Source: Allomuricauda ruestringensis DSM 13258
GTDB taxonomy: Bacteria; Bacteroidota; Bacteroidia; Flavobacteriales; Flavobacteriaceae
NCBI RefSeq assembly: GCF_000224085.1
Contig: NC_015945.1
Span: 2,472,501 to 2,536,500, forward strand
Direction of reading: 5' to 3'
DNA: 64,000 nucleotides
Part shown: piece after piece, positions 16,285 to 25,600 of the stretch
Numbering within the stretch: position 1 is the first letter of the stretch
Layout: each line of letters opens with the position of its first letter
Translations under genes and position numbers: made by a program
The notes under the pieces: generated by a model
Database searches by the model: none
The model's input: the letters and a program-made list of their open reading frames with translations, nothing else
What the model was told of the DNA's origin: nothing

Positions 16285-17316
16285 TTAATCTTCGAACTCA
16301 AGATAATACTCAAAAAAAGGCAACACTTGTTGGGGCAAACGGCCATTTTTTGTATAGATATTATTCACATGGGTTCCAATGTATTCCTCAGCGAAATGGT
16401 CAATACCCAGGTTTTCCAATTTTATACTGAACATTTTACATTGCTGTGTAAATCGTTCTCCTGCATTTCTGCCCCAATCCATTTTGATGGCTTTCAAGCT
16501 TTTTAGATTGTCAATATAATTTTCGAGATTGTAAAAAGGCATATTATCATGCCATTTTTTAAGTGTTTCTTGGTGTATGACCAACTCGCCATCTTTATAC
16601 CCAAACGGAAAATCACCGTAAAAAGGAGGGTTGTTCGGGTTGGGGGACCAGGAACGGGCAAAAGCTACCATGACTTTGCCAAAATATGTTTTTTCCAATG
16701 CTTCGTAGGTCGATATTTCCGAAAGCTCTTTAAAGGTATTGCTGTTCGGTCCGTACTCACGAACTATGGCCAAAGCTCCGGGGCTGATGGCATAAACGGT
16801 ATTGAAAACATCTGGATGTTTCATGGCGATGTTCAAAGCACCATAACCGCCCATGCTGTGGCCTGTAATGCCGCGACTTTCTTTTTTGGCCAGCGTGCGG
16901 TAATTTTCGTCCATGTATTTCACCAAATCTTGTACGGTAAAGTCCTCCCAATTTCCAAAAATGCCAGAATTGGAGTAAAAACTCCCCTCGTAGGTGGTTT
17001 TTTGGTTGGGAATCACCAAAATAAAAGGTCGAATTCGTTTGGTCTCTATGGCAAAATCCAAGATTTCCTTCATGGGCTCCAACATGTTGTGGTCGCCATA
17101 AAAGCCGTGCAAAAAATAAATTACGGGATATTTTTGAGTTCCCTTGTCATAGTTGGGAGGAAGATAAACCCCAACTTCGCGAGTAGGGTTTTCATCAAAA
17201 TTATTTTCCAAATTCTCAGAGTAAATGGAATCAATTACTATGGTTCCCTTTGTGGTTTGCGCATAGGTCAACTGAAGGGTACAAATGACCAATATCAATT
17301 TTAAGAATGTTTTCAT
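16285..17316 (-). CDS. Secreted alpha/beta-hydrolase esterase (PF00756 type)
   Basis: A 343-residue protein from the ATG at 17316, with a cleavable signal peptide (residues 1-20, ending LTYAQ). The alpha/beta-hydrolase core shows YPVIYFLHGFYGD (oxyanion region) and the nucleophile elbow GHSMGGYG with Ser154; a late His in GTHVNNIY is a candidate for the triad. It belongs to the putative esterase/feruloyl-esterase-like family. It is ten bases downstream of the AtuA C-terminal-type gene, so part of the same operon. In context it may release an acyl group from a glycosylated substrate in the periplasm. Confidence 0.82.
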   Translation of the reverse strand: MKTFLKLILVICTLQLTYAQTTKGTIVIDSIYSENLENNFDENPTREVGVYLPPNYDKGTQKYPVIYFLHGFYGDHNMLEPMKEILDFAIETKRIRPFILVIPNQKTTYEGSFYSNSGIFGNWEDFTVQDLVKYMDENYRTLAKKESRGITGHSMGGYGALNIAMKHPDVFNTVYAISPGALAIVREYGPNSNTFKELSEISTYEALEKTYFGKVMVAFARSWSPNPNNPPFYGDFPFGYKDGELVIHQETLKKWHDNMPFYNLENYIDNLKSLKAIKMDWGRNAGERFTQQCKMFSIKLENLGIDHFAEEYIGTHVNNIYTKNGRLPQQVLPFFEYYLEFED

Positions 17317-17326
17317 CAATTAAGTT

Positions 17327-17638
17327 TTAGTTTTTTATTTCCAGTGGCATTTCCAACAGATAGGACGATAATGTTTTTCCGTGCTTGTCCAATCGCAGGG
17401 AGCGTGTTACACCTCCCCGAAGTGCCTTGTGGATTACAAAATTCATTGCACCGAGGTTTGGGAGTTCATATCGTATTACCTCGCCCAGGACCATTTCTCC
17501 AAGAAACTTTTTCACTGCAGTGGCAGTCACCAATTTTTGCAAGGTTTGATAATCCTTTTCATCAAAAACAATAAGCGAGATATTTATAATATCTCCTTTG
17601 TCTCCTGTTCGAGAATGTGCTAGATCCTTTAGTTTCAT
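17327..17638 (-). CDS. AtuA C-terminal-domain-like protein
   Basis: A 103-residue protein beginning MKLKDLAHSRTGDKGDIINIS, the signature of the C-terminal domain found in some AtuA-type proteins. The SRTGDKGD motif is strongly conserved in the family. It starts three bases after the AtuA stop codon, so the two polypeptides are almost certainly made together and probably form a complex equivalent to the longer fused AtuA found elsewhere. The biochemical function of either part is not established. Confidence 0.8.
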   Translation of the reverse strand: MKLKDLAHSRTGDKGDIINISLIVFDEKDYQTLQKLVTATAVKKFLGEMVLGEVIRYELPNLGAMNFVIHKALRGGVTRSLRLDKHGKTLSSYLLEMPLEIKN

Positions 17639-17641
17639 TTG

Positions 17642-18979
17642 TTAGCTTTTAAAGTATTCAACTGCGGGAGCTACCCTAGCTTTATCAATTAGGACAGATT
17701 GGATGGCAATGATTTCTGTGACCGTTTTGCTAACACCGCCTCCAGCTGCCGGACCATTGGTGTACAGTGTTTCCAGTTCATTGACCAACTGTGCGGCCTC
17801 TTTTCTGCTTTTTGTTTTAGCGGCTACTCGCAATCGAACTTCCGTAGGGCTTGCTTTGGTTTCATTCCCTTTAAAAAGACTGTTGACCCCAATTAGGTCA
17901 AAAAGGATATCCTCCACTTCCAAATCCATGGATCGTAATCTTTCTTTGATGATTTCAATCGCCAATTTGGCCCGTTCCAATACATGACTTCCACCATAAC
18001 TTATTTGGGCATCTGCCATATAACCATCATGATAGCCGACGGACACTTTTAATTTTCCGGTCAAAGGTTTTCCCGTAGCTCCAGAAACTTCTACTTTATC
18101 TTTTTCCATTTCCTTAAAACTGATGCTGGAAAAATCGGCAATAACATTGGGAGTTAGGTATTCCGATGGGTCATGTACCTCGTACAGCAATTGTTCTTTG
18201 CAGGTTGCAGGGGTTACCATACCGCCAGAATCCCTTAATTTGGTGATAAAGAAGGAGCCCTCTTCGTTGATTTCTGCAATAGGGAATCCTAGACTTCCTA
18301 AATTGGGAACTTGTTTTTTAACTCCGTCGGCAAAATAACCACCGCATACTTGACCGGCACATTCCATTAAATGACCCAAGGCAGTTCCTTTGCCCAAAAG
18401 AGGGTAATCGCTGAGGGACCAATCAAATTCGTGTATAATAGGAGCCAAAAATAGGGCGGGGTCGGCCACTCTGCCAGTTAGGATAATGTCTGCCCCATCC
18501 GTGAGCGCCGATAAAATTCCTTCCACCCCCAAATAGGCATTGGCAGAAATGATTTTATCGTCCAAAACGGATAAGGATTCGCCACTTTCCAATAAGGTCT
18601 GTGTTTCAAAATCCAGTAATGATTTTACGTCATCACCAAACACGGCAGCTATTTTGATGGTTCTTAAACCCAATTCATTGGCTATTTTGGCCGTTTTTTT
18701 AGCCGCAGCAACAGGATTGGCGGCGCCCATATTGCTGATAAGTTTTACATTGTTTGAAACGCAATAAGGTAAACAGGCTTTCATGCGGTCCTCCAATAAA
18801 GGATCATAACCAAGCTCTTTGTTTTGTATTTTCTGCAATTGGGCCAAGGCAATGGTGCGTTCTGCAAGACATTCGAAGATGATATAATCCAAATCCCCCT
18901 CTTTTATTAAGTCTACAGCAGGTTCAATTCGATCTCCCGAATAGCCAGCTCCTGTTCCTATGCGAATTGTTTTTTTCAT
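17642..18979 (-). CDS. AtuA family protein (acyclic terpene utilization-like, DUF1446)
   Basis: A 445-residue cytosolic protein starting IRIGTGAGYSGDRIEPAVDLI, with Gly-rich motifs GADIILTGRVADPALFLAPI and AGQVCGGYFADG that mark the AtuA/DUF1446 family. In Pseudomonas, AtuA is encoded with citronellol/geraniol catabolic genes but has no proven reaction. Here it follows the CitMHS transporter by one base and precedes its C-terminal-domain partner by three, so this is a compact transport-metabolism module, probably for an organic acid or hydroxyacid rather than a terpene. That reading is inference from the neighbours. Confidence 0.82.
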   Translation of the reverse strand: MKKTIRIGTGAGYSGDRIEPAVDLIKEGDLDYIIFECLAERTIALAQLQKIQNKELGYDPLLEDRMKACLPYCVSNNVKLISNMGAANPVAAAKKTAKIANELGLRTIKIAAVFGDDVKSLLDFETQTLLESGESLSVLDDKIISANAYLGVEGILSALTDGADIILTGRVADPALFLAPIIHEFDWSLSDYPLLGKGTALGHLMECAGQVCGGYFADGVKKQVPNLGSLGFPIAEINEEGSFFITKLRDSGGMVTPATCKEQLLYEVHDPSEYLTPNVIADFSSISFKEMEKDKVEVSGATGKPLTGKLKVSVGYHDGYMADAQISYGGSHVLERAKLAIEIIKERLRSMDLEVEDILFDLIGVNSLFKGNETKASPTEVRLRVAAKTKSRKEAAQLVNELETLYTNGPAAGGGVSKTVTEIIAIQSVLIDKARVAPAVEYFKS

Positions 18980-18980
18980 A

Positions 18981-20279
18981 TTATATGGGAATCACTCCAA
19001 TTAAAACTGAAACCAATGTCATGACCAATGTGGTCAAAAAGGCGTATTTAAAAGTAAACTTTTGATGGTCCGCTAAATCAACTTTTGCCAAACCGATCAA
19101 TAAAAAGGTTGCGGACGTCAAGGGACTTAAAGGGAAGCCCGTGGTCATCTGTCCCATGATGGCTGCTTGCCCCATGGTTGCAGAGGCTATACCAAATTCG
19201 TTGCCCGTTTGTGCCAATATGGGCAAAAATCCAAAATAGAACGAATTAGGGTCGAACAAAAAGCTGAGTGGCATACTCAGCACCGCAAGAATAAGCGGTA
19301 ATCTTTCACCTGCAGCGGTCGGAATAACGTCCACGGCACTTTCGGCCATGTTGGCTATCATGCCCGATTCTTTCATAATTCCTGTAAAAACGCCAGCGGC
19401 CAACAATATGGAAGCCATCAAAATAGCGGCTCTTGAATGAGAAAAAATTAAATCTTTTTGTTTTTCCAGACTTGGAAAGTTCAACATCAAAACCAAGACT
19501 GTTCCGATCATAAAAACCAGGGCGGGAGGAACGGTACCTGAAATTAAAAAGGCAAGTGCCAAAATGGTTATGATGACATTGAGCCAAAAGTTTCTGGTTT
19601 TGGAAGGCATGGTCGGCACATCTGTCTCCATGGCTTTAATTTCTTCCTTGGCAACTGTATTTTTTTGAATATTGAGGCGTCTGGATTCTTTCTTGCCCAA
19701 CCGCCAGGCAATAAAAACAACAAATAAAAGTCCACAAATCTGTGGTAGCATAATAGGGGAATATATCTCGGCCACACTTAAGTTGAGTGCTGAGGCTGCA
19801 CGGATGGTTGGGCCGCCCCATGGAAGCATGTTCATGGTGCCTGCTGCCAAGGATACGACGCAAGCCAAAACGCGACGATCCATTTGGAGTTTTTCATAAA
19901 GGGGCAATATGGCAGGAATTACAATTAAAAAGGTGGTGGCCCCCGAGCCATCAAAATGTACGGTCATGGCCAACAAGGCAGTGCCAATGGCAATTAAGGT
20001 TGGGTTGGTGCCCACCCATTTTAAAATGGTGTTTATAATGGGATTGAACATTCCCGCATCGGTCAGGATCCCAAAAAATAGGATAGCAAATACGAACATG
20101 GCCACAACAGGGGCAATGCTTTTGATTCCTTCCAACGCAAAATCAAACGTTTCCCAGCCAAATCCAGCAAGTAAAGCACCTACTACGGGTACCAAAATCA
20201 GGGCAGCCATGGCACTCATTTTTTTTGTTAGGATAAGTACCAATAAAACAATGATGATGAGCAGACTGGTTAGAAGCAA
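18981..20279 (-). CDS. CitMHS family citrate/carboxylate-proton symporter
   Basis: A 432-residue inner-membrane protein with about twelve hydrophobic segments. Features of the CitMHS/ion-transporter superfamily: VHFDGSGATTFLIVIPAILPLY, LPWGGPTIRAASAL and FLFDPNSFYFGFLPIL. Family members take up metal-complexed citrate or related carboxylates with protons. Start: the first transmembrane helix (LLTSLLIIIVLLVLIL) requires the TTG at 20279, since the first in-frame ATG (20219) would delete it. It sits between the DUF1593 gene (42-bp gap) and atuA (1-bp gap). The substrate is probably the carboxylate released by the esterase or glycosidase of the same locus. Confidence 0.83.
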   Translation of the reverse strand: MLLTSLLIIIVLLVLILTKKMSAMAALILVPVVGALLAGFGWETFDFALEGIKSIAPVVAMFVFAILFFGILTDAGMFNPIINTILKWVGTNPTLIAIGTALLAMTVHFDGSGATTFLIVIPAILPLYEKLQMDRRVLACVVSLAAGTMNMLPWGGPTIRAASALNLSVAEIYSPIMLPQICGLLFVVFIAWRLGKKESRRLNIQKNTVAKEEIKAMETDVPTMPSKTRNFWLNVIITILALAFLISGTVPPALVFMIGTVLVLMLNFPSLEKQKDLIFSHSRAAILMASILLAAGVFTGIMKESGMIANMAESAVDVIPTAAGERLPLILAVLSMPLSFLFDPNSFYFGFLPILAQTGNEFGIASATMGQAAIMGQMTTGFPLSPLTSATFLLIGLAKVDLADHQKFTFKYAFLTTLVMTLVSVLIGVIPI

Positions 20280-20321
20280 AAGGGGAGGGTTTTTTAATTA
20301 AGCGTTAGTATGTTCTCTAAT

Positions 20322-21812
20322 TTATTTGATTGAAATGATAACTCTTTGGTACCTGGTCAAAGCAGGAAAGCCAGTATCGGTACCTTCAACAATGATGTGG
20401 TACTGTTCACCATTTTTGGCTGTCTTTGGAATTTTGACCGATGCCATATCAGTTTTTAATTCAACGGTCGCAGCCCCATCACCAGCTTCGGCATAAGGCC
20501 AAACCTTAAAATAAACAGGGTGTTCGTCAACATCTTCTGCTGAAAGATTAAGAGCGATCGTTTGTCCTGGACTTGCAGTCATCGAATTTCCTTCGGCCAC
20601 TTTGATCTTTGGTGGATGATTGGCTTCTTCAAAAGGTTTGATGCACCAATCCGCCCGTGCGGCAAAATCGAGTTGCATGGGTTTTATCCAACGGGTCTGA
20701 GGATAGCTTTTGTCCATTTCTCCCGTTTCGGGATTTAGGTCGGCCGAGGCTTCCCCATCTTCATATCGGTACGGATTTTCGGTTGATTGCTCAAAACGAC
20801 CGCTCCAACCGCCTCGGGACGGGTCTTCGTAGTTATCCAGTCCAACATCCACCAAATGTAAAAAAGCAGGGGAATCTCCTTCGGAGATAAAATCGTATTT
20901 GGAAAAATTGCCACGCTCTGTAGGTGCAATTTTTGAAATATCCCCTTCAAAATGATTAGGATCTCCTTCTTGTTTTTGCCCATCCCCGTAGGAATAATAT
21001 TTTGTAAACAACGGACCATGGTTATTGATGATGTTCGGCCCCATAAAACTACCTTCCAAATAGGGTTGCTGGCTCTTGGGAACCACTTGTTTCCATGGGT
21101 AGGCAAAGCACCAAAATTGGTTGGCATTGTAAAAGACCCGTATATTGGGCCAATTGGGCCCTATGTATTTTTTGTAGGTGGCATCTTGGTCCATAATGGT
21201 ATAGATAATGGCCTTTTCCGATACTTTTTCCTTGATGGCTTCCCAATCTTTATGGTTGGAATAGTCCTCCTCTATGGATTTTAGGGCTCGGGCGATGGTA
21301 TTGGTTCCGCCCCAGGCCTGAAGAAAAATTTCGCGCGGGTCATCATCCAGTAATTTTTTTGCTATCCATTTTGAACCTTCGGTACGTTTGCCCATTTCCC
21401 CCTCAAACTCTATGTTGCCTACTTTTACCAGTGCCAAAAGCTCATCAGCAGAGGGGTAATTTTTGTCGTGAACGACCAAGTTTGGGTGTACCTTTTCATA
21501 TTCCGCCAACAATTCCTGTATCCAAGTGGTCCCTGGCCATCTCAATTCGCTGCGTTCCCCATATATATTGCGGGTCATTTCCATTTCGGAGACCATGGTG
21601 GTTCCCTTTCCATCTCCTTTCCAATGCCACATGGAACTGGAATAAATTAAACCTTCGGTATCAAATTCGTTGGTGTACATCAAAAAACGGATAAAGGTGT
21701 CCACATCGTCTATTTCACCATCGGTGGTAACAATGGTTCGTTTATGGTCTTGTTGCGCCATAACGGAAAAAGACATGAATAGGAGTGGCAATAAAAGGTT
21801 GAATTTTGTCAT
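20322..21812 (-). CDS. DUF1593 nucleoside-hydrolase-like exported protein
   Basis: About 496 residues from the ATG at 21812, with a signal peptide ending VMAQQ. The N-terminal domain carries RTIVTTDGEIDDVDTFIRFL (the Asp cluster at residues 31-38 resembles the metal site of inosine-uridine nucleoside hydrolases) and FLQAWGGTNTIARAL. A C-terminal beta-sandwich domain (about 410-496) follows. The DUF1593 family is widespread in carbohydrate-utilisation loci and is presumed to act on N- or O-glycosidic bonds, but no activity is assigned here. An in-frame TTG at 21833 is a weaker start, because it would precede the signal peptide with a polar stretch. Confidence 0.82.
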   Translation of the reverse strand: MTKFNLLLPLLFMSFSVMAQQDHKRTIVTTDGEIDDVDTFIRFLMYTNEFDTEGLIYSSSMWHWKGDGKGTTMVSEMEMTRNIYGERSELRWPGTTWIQELLAEYEKVHPNLVVHDKNYPSADELLALVKVGNIEFEGEMGKRTEGSKWIAKKLLDDDPREIFLQAWGGTNTIARALKSIEEDYSNHKDWEAIKEKVSEKAIIYTIMDQDATYKKYIGPNWPNIRVFYNANQFWCFAYPWKQVVPKSQQPYLEGSFMGPNIINNHGPLFTKYYSYGDGQKQEGDPNHFEGDISKIAPTERGNFSKYDFISEGDSPAFLHLVDVGLDNYEDPSRGGWSGRFEQSTENPYRYEDGEASADLNPETGEMDKSYPQTRWIKPMQLDFAARADWCIKPFEEANHPPKIKVAEGNSMTASPGQTIALNLSAEDVDEHPVYFKVWPYAEAGDGAATVELKTDMASVKIPKTAKNGEQYHIIVEGTDTGFPALTRYQRVIISIK

Positions 21813-21826
21813 TTTGGTTCTGATGG

Positions 21827-21848
21827 CTATCAATTTTTATGTTGATAG
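21827..21848. other. Inverted repeat in the Gfo/Idh-DUF1593 gap
   Basis: CTATCAA and TTGATAG form a perfect 7-bp dyad with an 8-bp T-rich spacer, 15 bp before the DUF1593 start codon. It could be a weak RNA hairpin that tunes expression within the operon or a protein site. No second copy was found in the window. Confidence 0.35.
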
Positions 21849-21861
21849 TGGGTTTGTTTGA

Positions 21862-23229
21862 TCATAAAATGGTTTCCGAGGGATGTTGCCATGGCCCTCG
21901 ATACTGGTGTTTGAGCAATGCAGAGGCTTCCGCATCATCAACAATAATCCTTTTTTGTGGATTATAAACCAATGGGCGTTCCAATCCCATGGCAAGGTTG
22001 GCCATAATGCAACTGGCTGTGGAAATATGGCCCTGCTCTACATCGGCAACAGGAAATCTATCACTTTCGATGGCATCCAACAAATCCAACATGTGGCCCC
22101 GTGTAGCTGGTGCGGTATGGAGCTCGATATCCTTTTCCTTTAAATCCCCTGGATATTTTTCACGCTCGTAAACCACTTCCTTTTTAATGGTTTTACCATC
22201 GTTGGGAATAAACTCGTATTGGAACACACTTCCCTTAAAAGTTCCTTTTTCGCCATAAATAAAAAATGCCCAAGGGTAATCTGGGTCCGTGGGATTGCCC
22301 CAACTACGATGCTGCCATACGCAATTGAGCTCTTCAAATTCGAAAATGGCGGTTTGTGTGTCGGAAATATTGGCTATGGAATCTTTTTGCACGTAAATCC
22401 CTCCGGTTGAGCTGACTTTTTTGGGCCATCCGAGGCCGAGCATCCACCGAACGGCATCCAGCATATGAACGCACATATCGCCCACAATACCGTTACCATA
22501 CTCCATAAATGCCCGCCATCTTCCGTGCGGAAGGCCTACAAAAGGCCTTAACGGGGCGGGCCCGGACCAAAAATCGTAATCAAAATGATCGGGGATTTGT
22601 TGTACTGGCGGATTGGCATTCCAACGCATGTGATAGTAACAGCACATTTCTACATGGGATATTTTTCCCAATAGTTCGGCATCGATAATATTTTTCTTGC
22701 CCTCGATCAAGTGGGGCGTGCTTCTGCGTTGGGTGCCTACTTGTACTTTTTTGCCCAATTTTCGGGCAGTGGCCAAAATGGCTTCGCCTTCCAAAACGTC
22801 GAGGCTAATGGGTTTTTGGAGATAGAGGTGGGCGCCCGCCTCCATCGCTTCTATAGCTTGTAGCGCATGCCAATGGTCTGGGGAACCGATAAGAACAATA
22901 TCCAAGTCTTTTTCAGCCAGCATTTTACGGTAATCGCTGTACAATCTTGGCTTTTTACCGGATTTTTGTCGCTGGGACACCAAATGTGCAGCTTCTTCCA
23001 GATGTTTTTTGTCCACATCGCAGAGTGATACCACTTCGATATTGGCTACTTGAATCAGTTTAAACAAATCACTTACCCCGTACCAACCACAGCCTATTAG
23101 CCCTACATTCCACTTTTTCGAAGAATACATCAATTCCATGCCATACGCACCAAATGATGATAAGGCCAAGGCAGCAGAGGTGCTGGTCAGAAATTTTCTT
23201 CGGTTGATGTAAAAATTTTTAGAATCCAT
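21862..23229 (-). CDS. Gfo/Idh/MocA family oxidoreductase with Tat-like signal
   Basis: A 455-residue protein from the ATG at 23229, which overlaps the upstream stop codon by one base (TAATG). The N-terminus NRRKFLTSTSAALALSSFG is a Tat-type signal, so the protein is likely exported folded with bound NAD(P). The Rossmann motif is NVGLIGCGWYG. The usual catalytic EKP motif reads QKPISLD here, keeping the Lys and Pro. Such exported Gfo/Idh proteins accompany GMC plus subunit-3 pairs in keto-sugar loci, where some act non-hydrolytically on glycosides through 3-keto intermediates. An ATG at 23241 is an alternative start. Confidence 0.88.
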   Translation of the reverse strand: MDSKNFYINRRKFLTSTSAALALSSFGAYGMELMYSSKKWNVGLIGCGWYGVSDLFKLIQVANIEVVSLCDVDKKHLEEAAHLVSQRQKSGKKPRLYSDYRKMLAEKDLDIVLIGSPDHWHALQAIEAMEAGAHLYLQKPISLDVLEGEAILATARKLGKKVQVGTQRRSTPHLIEGKKNIIDAELLGKISHVEMCCYYHMRWNANPPVQQIPDHFDYDFWSGPAPLRPFVGLPHGRWRAFMEYGNGIVGDMCVHMLDAVRWMLGLGWPKKVSSTGGIYVQKDSIANISDTQTAIFEFEELNCVWQHRSWGNPTDPDYPWAFFIYGEKGTFKGSVFQYEFIPNDGKTIKKEVVYEREKYPGDLKEKDIELHTAPATRGHMLDLLDAIESDRFPVADVEQGHISTASCIMANLAMGLERPLVYNPQKRIIVDDAEASALLKHQYRGPWQHPSETIL

Positions 23230-23822
23230 TATAGGCTCCATTTATTGCCTACTTCGCTTAAAGGTAGGCATCCATTATAGGCACCGGGAATTGGGTCGTA
23301 ATTCAATACATTTTCACCGATTTCCTCGGAGGTAAAATAGCCCCACAGTGCCGTTGATTTTAAGGATCTATAAAAACCTACGGGTTTTGGGTTTCCTACT
23401 GTGGTTCCCCAAACTCCGCTTCCAAATTGTCCCGAGTTTTGTTCGGCCTTTTCCAATACTTTGATTTGGTCGGATTCGGAAAGGTTTACAAAGCTGTCGC
23501 CAAAATCGGAAACACAATCGGCGTTGAACTTTTCTATTTCTTTTCTAACATGGTTTTGACCGTCTGCATCATATAATTGGGCATAGACTTTATCAATAAA
23601 AATATCGACTTTTACATCCAAAGCCCCGGGTGTTTCGGTGCGCGGTAAGATGATATCCACTATTTTGGACACGAATGCCGCTTCGTCCATGGTCAAGAAT
23701 TGCGGTTGCCAATCAACCCGTGTTTCATTTTTACAAGATTGCAGCAGTGAAAGTAATGATGGCCCTGCAACGGCAGCTGCGGCCATGCTTCCTGTGAATT
23801 TTAAAGCTTTTCTACGGTCCAT
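23229..23822 (-). CDS. Gluconate 2-dehydrogenase subunit 3-like Tat lipoprotein
   Basis: A 197-residue protein from the ATG at 23822 (two bases after the GMC stop). It begins MDRRKALKFTG, a twin-arginine signal, and ends the signal with a lipobox-like LLQSC (Cys30), so it is probably a Tat-exported lipoprotein. The mature part (LTMDEAAFVSKIVDIILPRTETPGA) is typical of the gluconate_2-dh3 family, the small subunit that escorts and partners the FAD-binding GMC subunit. It is expected to form a membrane-anchored dehydrogenase with the GMC protein encoded just upstream. Confidence 0.88.
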   Translation of the reverse strand: MDRRKALKFTGSMAAAAVAGPSLLSLLQSCKNETRVDWQPQFLTMDEAAFVSKIVDIILPRTETPGALDVKVDIFIDKVYAQLYDADGQNHVRKEIEKFNADCVSDFGDSFVNLSESDQIKVLEKAEQNSGQFGSGVWGTTVGNPKPVGFYRSLKSTALWGYFTSEEIGENVLNYDPIPGAYNGCLPLSEVGNKWSL

Positions 23823-23824
23823 AA

Positions 23825-25531
23825 TCAAATGTTCATTTTTTTGAGTTCTTTCACGGCATAATCGGCAGCCCTTGCGGTAAGTGCCATATAGGTAAGTGAT
23901 GGATTTACACAAGAGTTGGAGGTCATACAGGCGCCATCGGTCACAAAGACATTTTTTACGCCATGCACCTGATTGGTTCCGTTTAAAACCGATGTTTTTG
24001 GGTCACGACCCATGCGTGCGGTTCCCATTTCATGAACACCGTATCCGGGTTCATGTTCATTATCAAACCCAAGAACATCTTTTACCCCAGCTTTTTCGAG
24101 CATTTCTACGGCATCTTCTTGAATTTGTTTGTTCTGGGCCAATTCGTTTTCCTTGTACTCACAATCTATGGACAAAGTAGGTTGTCCCCATTTATCGGTT
24201 ACTTCCTTGTTGAGGAACACTTTGTTATCGTGATAGGGCAAACACTCGGCAAAACCTGTGATGAAGAATTCCCATGGCCCAGGTTTCATGATGCTGTCCT
24301 TGTAATGGCCACCGAATTCTTTACGATTGGCCGCTTCATTGTTCCCCATGCGATAACCCCCACCTTGATAACCAAAACCACGTAAAAATTTATCCGTTTT
24401 GGAGTTTTCGTCGATGTTCCAATAACGGGGGATATAAATTCCGTTGGGTCGGCGACCACTGTAGTATTTGTCCTCAAAGCCTTCAACCTTGCCCAGTGCC
24501 CCCACACGGTAGGTGTGATCCATTAAGTTATGGCCCAGCTCACCGCTATCGTTGCCCATTCCTTCGGGAAAACGATTGGAAGTGGAATTGAGTAATATTT
24601 GGGTGGTACTCAAGGTAGAAGCGTTACAAAAAACAATTTTGGCCTTGAACTCGATATCTTCATTGGTTTCGGCATCAATAATGTGTACACCGGATGCTTT
24701 GCCCGTTCCTTCATCATACATAATGGACTGCACAATGGAGTATGGTCTAAATGTAAGATTCCCAGTTGCATTGGCTGCTGGAAGAGTTACGGCATTACTG
24801 CTAAAATAAGCGCCGTAAGGACACCCGCGGCTACATCTGTTCCGGTATTGGCATTGTCCCCTACCATTTAAGGGTTGGGTCAAATGCGCCACACGGCCTA
24901 TGATCATGTGCCTTTCGGGGAAGTCGCGTTCAATGCGTTTTTTGATGTGTTTTTCCACACAGTTCAACTCCATGGGAGGGAGGAAATGACTATCGGGAAG
25001 TTGTGGCAGGCCAAGAGCCTCTCCGCTAATTCCGGCAAACTTCTCCACATAGGTGTACCAAGGCTCCAAGTCTTTATACCGAATGGGCCAATCCACCCCG
25101 TGACCGTCCTTGGCATTCGCTTCAAAATCCATTTCGCTCCAACGGTAGGTCTGTTTTCCCCACAATAGTGAACGACCGCCCATTTGGTGTCCCCGTATCC
25201 AAAGGAATGGTTTAACCTCGGTATAGGGATTTTCCTCGTCGTTAGCGTAAAAATGTTCGGTATCTTGGCCTATAAAACCTGACCGGATGCCTTTATAGTG
25301 TTTTTTTTGTTGTTCAGGGGTTAATCCTCCCCGAAGCTCCATATCCCAAGGATCCAGGTGGGCTGTGGTGTAGTCTTTTGGATGTTCCACTACGGGACCA
25401 CGCTCCAAAACCAAGGTTTTTAGTCCTTTTTCACAAAGTTCTTTGGCGGCCCACCCTCCACTGATTCCTGAGCCGATTACAATGGCATCATAGGTGTGTT
25501 TGGGGTCGGCATCTATATTAAAGTTTGGCAT
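23825..25531 (-). CDS. GMC family oxidoreductase, probable glycoside 3-dehydrogenase large subunit
   Basis: A 568-residue FAD enzyme. The N-terminal ADP-binding fold is YDAIVIGSGISGGWAAKEL, with VLERG at the end of beta-2. HEMGTARMG and NPSLTYMALTARAADYAV near the C-terminus are GMC signatures. Residues 227-238 (CQYRNRCSRGCP) hold Cys227, Cys233 and Cys237, like the three-Cys iron-sulfur site of the FAD-dependent glucose/glucoside dehydrogenase group. There is no own signal peptide, so export would be by hitch-hiking on the Tat signal of the subunit-3 protein two bases downstream. It is expected to oxidise a sugar hydroxyl (often C3) in the periplasm; the substrate is not known. Confidence 0.88.
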   Translation of the reverse strand: MPNFNIDADPKHTYDAIVIGSGISGGWAAKELCEKGLKTLVLERGPVVEHPKDYTTAHLDPWDMELRGGLTPEQQKKHYKGIRSGFIGQDTEHFYANDEENPYTEVKPFLWIRGHQMGGRSLLWGKQTYRWSEMDFEANAKDGHGVDWPIRYKDLEPWYTYVEKFAGISGEALGLPQLPDSHFLPPMELNCVEKHIKKRIERDFPERHMIIGRVAHLTQPLNGRGQCQYRNRCSRGCPYGAYFSSNAVTLPAANATGNLTFRPYSIVQSIMYDEGTGKASGVHIIDAETNEDIEFKAKIVFCNASTLSTTQILLNSTSNRFPEGMGNDSGELGHNLMDHTYRVGALGKVEGFEDKYYSGRRPNGIYIPRYWNIDENSKTDKFLRGFGYQGGGYRMGNNEAANRKEFGGHYKDSIMKPGPWEFFITGFAECLPYHDNKVFLNKEVTDKWGQPTLSIDCEYKENELAQNKQIQEDAVEMLEKAGVKDVLGFDNEHEPGYGVHEMGTARMGRDPKTSVLNGTNQVHGVKNVFVTDGACMTSNSCVNPSLTYMALTARAADYAVKELKKMNI

Positions 25532-25600
25532 TTGCGTATTCGGTTTAGGAATTAAAGGTTAGGATTATTTCTCCATTTTTTATGGCGATTTTGTTATAAT

